A stretch of 64,000 nucleotides of DNA from an uncultured Lachnospiraceae bacterium (GTDB lineage Bacteria > Bacillota > Clostridia > Lachnospirales > Lachnospiraceae): contig ONHF01000004.1 in assembly GCA_900317555.1 (NCBI GenBank), positions 62,001-126,000 on the forward strand, in the 5' to 3' direction. The notes beneath the pieces were generated by a model. The model searched no databases and was not told the DNA's origin. It was given only the letters and a program-made list of their open reading frames with translations. This document shows positions 62,097 through 64,000 of the stretch, piece after piece; the stretch's first letter is position 1, and each line of letters starts with the position of its first letter. A program made the position numbers and the translations under genes.

Positions 62097-63478
62097 GATT
62101 TCTTCGCCTCCTCTCCAAGGTCGGCACGGACGGCAGCAATGAGCGAGTCCTGCGTCAGATTCTTCGTTTTCAGGGCTTCGAGGATCCGCTCGTCTATTGT
62201 GCCTTCCGTGACGATATGCTCGACAATGACTGTCTCCGACTGATGTCCCTGCCGGTAGATTCGATCGATGGTCTGGGTATAGAGTTCCAGGCTCCACGGG
62301 ATTCCGAACCAGACGATGCAGTTTCCGTCTTTTGCCCCTTGCAGGTTCAGCCCGTGTCCCGCGCTTGCCGGATGGATGAGCCCGACAGCGATCTTCCCAT
62401 CGTTCCACCTGCGGATGCTTTCGTCCGAGTCGATCCGCTCGAACGGGATCTTCCGTTCTGAAAGCCTCCGCTCAATCCTTTCCAGATCGTGCCGGAACCA
62501 GTAGGCCGTGAGAAGCGGTTTCCCGTTTCTTGCTTCGATGATGTCCTCCAGGGCATCCAGCTTACGGTCATGAAGGACCGTGACCTCGCCCGTGTCGGTA
62601 TAGACAGCCCCGTTCGCAAGCTGGCTCAGCTTCCCGGTCAGAGCCGCCGCATTCGCGGCTGTGACCTCTCCGTCCTTCATCTGAACAGCAAGGTCCCGTT
62701 TCATCGCCTCATATGTTTTTCTCTCGGAATCCGACATGGAAACCTTCCACTGTGAGGAGACAAGTTCCGGCATCCTCAGGTGATCCTCCGCCCGCATTGA
62801 GATTGTGATGTCAGAGATCTTCTCGTAGATTTTTTCCTCCGCGCCAGACAGGGGCTTGTAGGAATAAACGATCGGCCCGTTCATCCTGTCCGGCCGAAAA
62901 TATGCCTCCCTGTACTGTCCAATGAATCTGCCCAGGCGCTTTCCCATGTCAAGGGCACGGAATTCCGCATACAGATCCATGAGCCCGTTGGAAGACGGTG
63001 TTGCGGACAGTCCGACAATCCGGCTGACCTTCGGGCGGATCTTCATCAGCGCACGGAATCGTTTCGACTGCCAGTTCTTGAAGCTTGAAATTTCGTCCAA
63101 GACGATCATGTCCATGTCAAACGGATATCCGTTCTTCTCGACAAGCCACTGAAGGTTTTCCCTGTTGATGATGCAGATGTCCGTGTCCGCCTTCAGAGCA
63201 GCCAGCCGTTCCTTCTCGGTCCCGGTCGCGACGGAATATGTAAGGTGCCTCGTGTGGTCCCACTTTTTGATTTCATCCGGCCACGAATTCCTTGCCACCC
63301 GCAGCGGCGCCACGACAAGGACCCGGCGGACCTCGAACCGGTCATACATGAGTTCCTCGATGGCGGTCAGAGTGATTGATGTCTTGCCCAGTCCACAGTC
63401 AAGGAAGATGGCTGCGACCGGATGATCCAGGATGAACCGGATCGCGTATTTCTGATAGTCATGAGGACTGTATTTCAT
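62093..63478 (-). CDS. SNF2-family DEAD-like helicase
   Basis: 461 aa from the ATG at 63478. Motif I FLDCGLGKTS, motif II IVLDEIS, motif III GLSATPSSN and the C-terminal QTIDRIYRQGHQSE (motif VI) are complete. It is short, as phage SNF2 helicases are, and lacks extra domains. It overlaps the end of the VRR-NUC gene. Role: DNA remodelling during phage replication or recombination. Confidence 0.94.
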   Translation of the reverse strand: MKYSPHDYQKYAIRFILDHPVAAIFLDCGLGKTSITLTAIEELMYDRFEVRRVLVVAPLRVARNSWPDEIKKWDHTRHLTYSVATGTEKERLAALKADTDICIINRENLQWLVEKNGYPFDMDMIVLDEISSFKNWQSKRFRALMKIRPKVSRIVGLSATPSSNGLMDLYAEFRALDMGKRLGRFIGQYREAYFRPDRMNGPIVYSYKPLSGAEEKIYEKISDITISMRAEDHLRMPELVSSQWKVSMSDSERKTYEAMKRDLAVQMKDGEVTAANAAALTGKLSQLANGAVYTDTGEVTVLHDRKLDALEDIIEARNGKPLLTAYWFRHDLERIERRLSERKIPFERIDSDESIRRWNDGKIAVGLIHPASAGHGLNLQGAKDGNCIVWFGIPWSLELYTQTIDRIYRQGHQSETVIVEHIVTEGTIDERILEALKTKNLTQDSLIAAVRADLGEEAKKS

Positions 63479-63740
63479 CCAGAATCCCTCCGATCTGCTC
63501 TCGTGAATCCAGGACATACACCCGGAAGCCCAGTCTCCGCAGCATACTGTGACGGGATTCCTGCAGCGGCCTGGGCTTTCTGCCAGGCGCCTTCACTTCG
63601 ACAAAAGCCATGCGGCCTCCCGGCATCAGAACAAGCCGGTCCGGCATGCCGTCCATTCCCGGCGAGGTGAACTTCAGCGCAATCCCGCCGCGCTTTCTCG
63701 CCTGAACCGTCAGTATCTTCTCCGTCAGTTTTTCCCTCAT
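63459..63740 (-). CDS. VRR-NUC domain nuclease
   Basis: 93 aa, a single VRR-NUC domain: GMDGMPDRLVLMPGGRMAFVEVKAPG holds the catalytic D and ExK. The stretch RPLQESRHSMLRRLGFRVYVLDS closes the fold. Standalone VRR-NUC proteins paired with SNF2 helicases are typical of this phage type and act on branched DNA. It overlaps both neighbours. Confidence 0.93.
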   Translation of the reverse strand: MREKLTEKILTVQARKRGGIALKFTSPGMDGMPDRLVLMPGGRMAFVEVKAPGRKPRPLQESRHSMLRRLGFRVYVLDSREQIGGILDEIQSS

Positions 63741-63931
63741 GCCTGAACGTCCTTTCCGATGCGAATATGCATCCTGTTCCGATCATTGTTCGTGCCGAAA
63801 ATCGCACGCGCACAGGCGGTTTTGCTGCACGGAGTGCAACAGGGAACCTGAAAATCCCTTACGCGCGGATGCATGCACGCATGCTCTTTCTCCTTCAGAA
63901 AAATATTCATGAATAATGAATTCCTGTTCAT
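63737..63931 (-). CDS. Small Cys-rich phage protein, 64 aa, unknown
   Basis: Starts at the ATG at 63931 behind GGAGGG (a GTG at 63940 is in frame too) and overlaps the VRR-NUC start as ATGA. Cysteines in CCTPCSKTACARAIFG look metal-binding. Family unknown. Confidence 0.6.
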   Translation of the reverse strand: MNRNSLFMNIFLKEKEHACMHPRVRDFQVPCCTPCSKTACARAIFGTNNDRNRMHIRIGKDVQA

Positions 63932-64000
63932 CTGTTGCACCCTCCCTCCGGAAGCCCCGCCGCATAAGCCTTTTTCGCTGAACGGGACTTCCTGAACATG
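63928..64000 (-). CDS. C-terminal end of an early phage gene (partial, right edge)
   Basis: A frame open from the window edge ends at the TGA at 63928-63930, overlapping the next start codon as ATGA. Only about 23 codons are visible (RKSRSAKKAYAAGLPEG), too few to identify. Confidence 0.35.
   Translation of the reverse strand, partial: MFRKSRSAKKAYAAGLPEGGCNR

Larger units (their letters stand above)
32100..64000 (-). mobile_element. Siphovirus-type prophage (left end in window, continues past right edge)
   Basis: From the interrupted dioxygenase to the window end every gene is on the minus strand. The run contains two integrase-type serine recombinases, a repressor, lysis genes, tail and head genes, terminase and early replication/nuclease genes in the order of a complete temperate siphophage. 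The left boundary is estimated from loss of dioxygenase similarity (about 32,090-32,150); the exact crossover cannot be fixed without the other end. The large terminase is broken, so the element may no longer be inducible. Confidence 0.93.

Noticed and set aside
1-64000. CRISPR arrays and rRNA genes
   Set aside because: No regularly spaced direct repeats and no rRNA-like stretches were seen on reading the window.

Overview
The window looks like part of the chromosome of a fairly GC-rich, anaerobic, Gram-positive Bacillota (Clostridia/Lachnospiraceae-like). Signs are strong GGAGG-type ribosome binding sites, a sortase-anchored surface protein, Dlt-type wall-modification genes and a siphophage of the type common in gut Firmicutes. 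The organism assignment is inferred from gene content only.

Host part (1 to about 32,100). The left end is a leftward run: polyphosphate kinase 2, amino-acid adenylation enzyme, fold-type III PLP decarboxylase, acyl carrier protein, valS, folC, a 53-aa protein and a zinc-ribbon TPR protein that runs off the edge. Divergent from it are an MBOAT acyltransferase and a DltD-like SGNH protein. Together these resemble a Dlt teichoic-acid-modifying system with an added aminoacyl-carrier decarboxylase, so the transferred group may be a decarboxylated amino acid rather than D-alanine. Then follow panE, a patatin lipase overlapping an HTH-Uma2 protein, and an AT-richer islet with a DUF4160 gene pair under a palindromic promoter and an RPQTG-anchored surface protein. 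Next comes a surface-glycan block (radical SAM/SPASM, UGM-like flavoprotein, acyltransferase, two polytopic glycosyltransferase-like proteins). A leftward operon follows: M20 amidohydrolase, polar amino-acid ABC transporter and homocysteine S-methyltransferase, suggesting salvage of a conjugated, probably sulfur-containing, amino acid.

Prophage part (about 32,100 to beyond 64,000). A siphovirus-type prophage interrupts a LigB/DODA-like extradiol dioxygenase gene; only the 3' part of that gene remains (31,916-32,128). All phage genes are on the minus strand. Read from the right they are: VRR-NUC nuclease, SNF2 helicase, ArpU-like regulator, HNH nuclease, small terminase, cytosine methyltransferase, large terminase, portal, ClpP-like protease, capsid, connectors, major tail protein, tail chaperone with a -1 frameshift site, tape measure, tail hub, tip protein, holin, endolysin, XRE repressor, a large secreted DUF5648 protein, a SymE-like protein and two tandem large serine recombinases at the attachment end. 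The large terminase carries an in-frame TAA, so this copy is probably defective.

The most interesting signal is an AT-richer cassette of three overlapping unknown genes (44,883-46,935) inserted in the tail module. It has its own promoter (TTGAGT-17-TAAGAT), a perfect 14-bp palindrome in the leader and its own terminator. It looks like a lysogeny-expressed moron, possibly a membrane-associated anti-phage or superinfection-exclusion system that I do not recognise.
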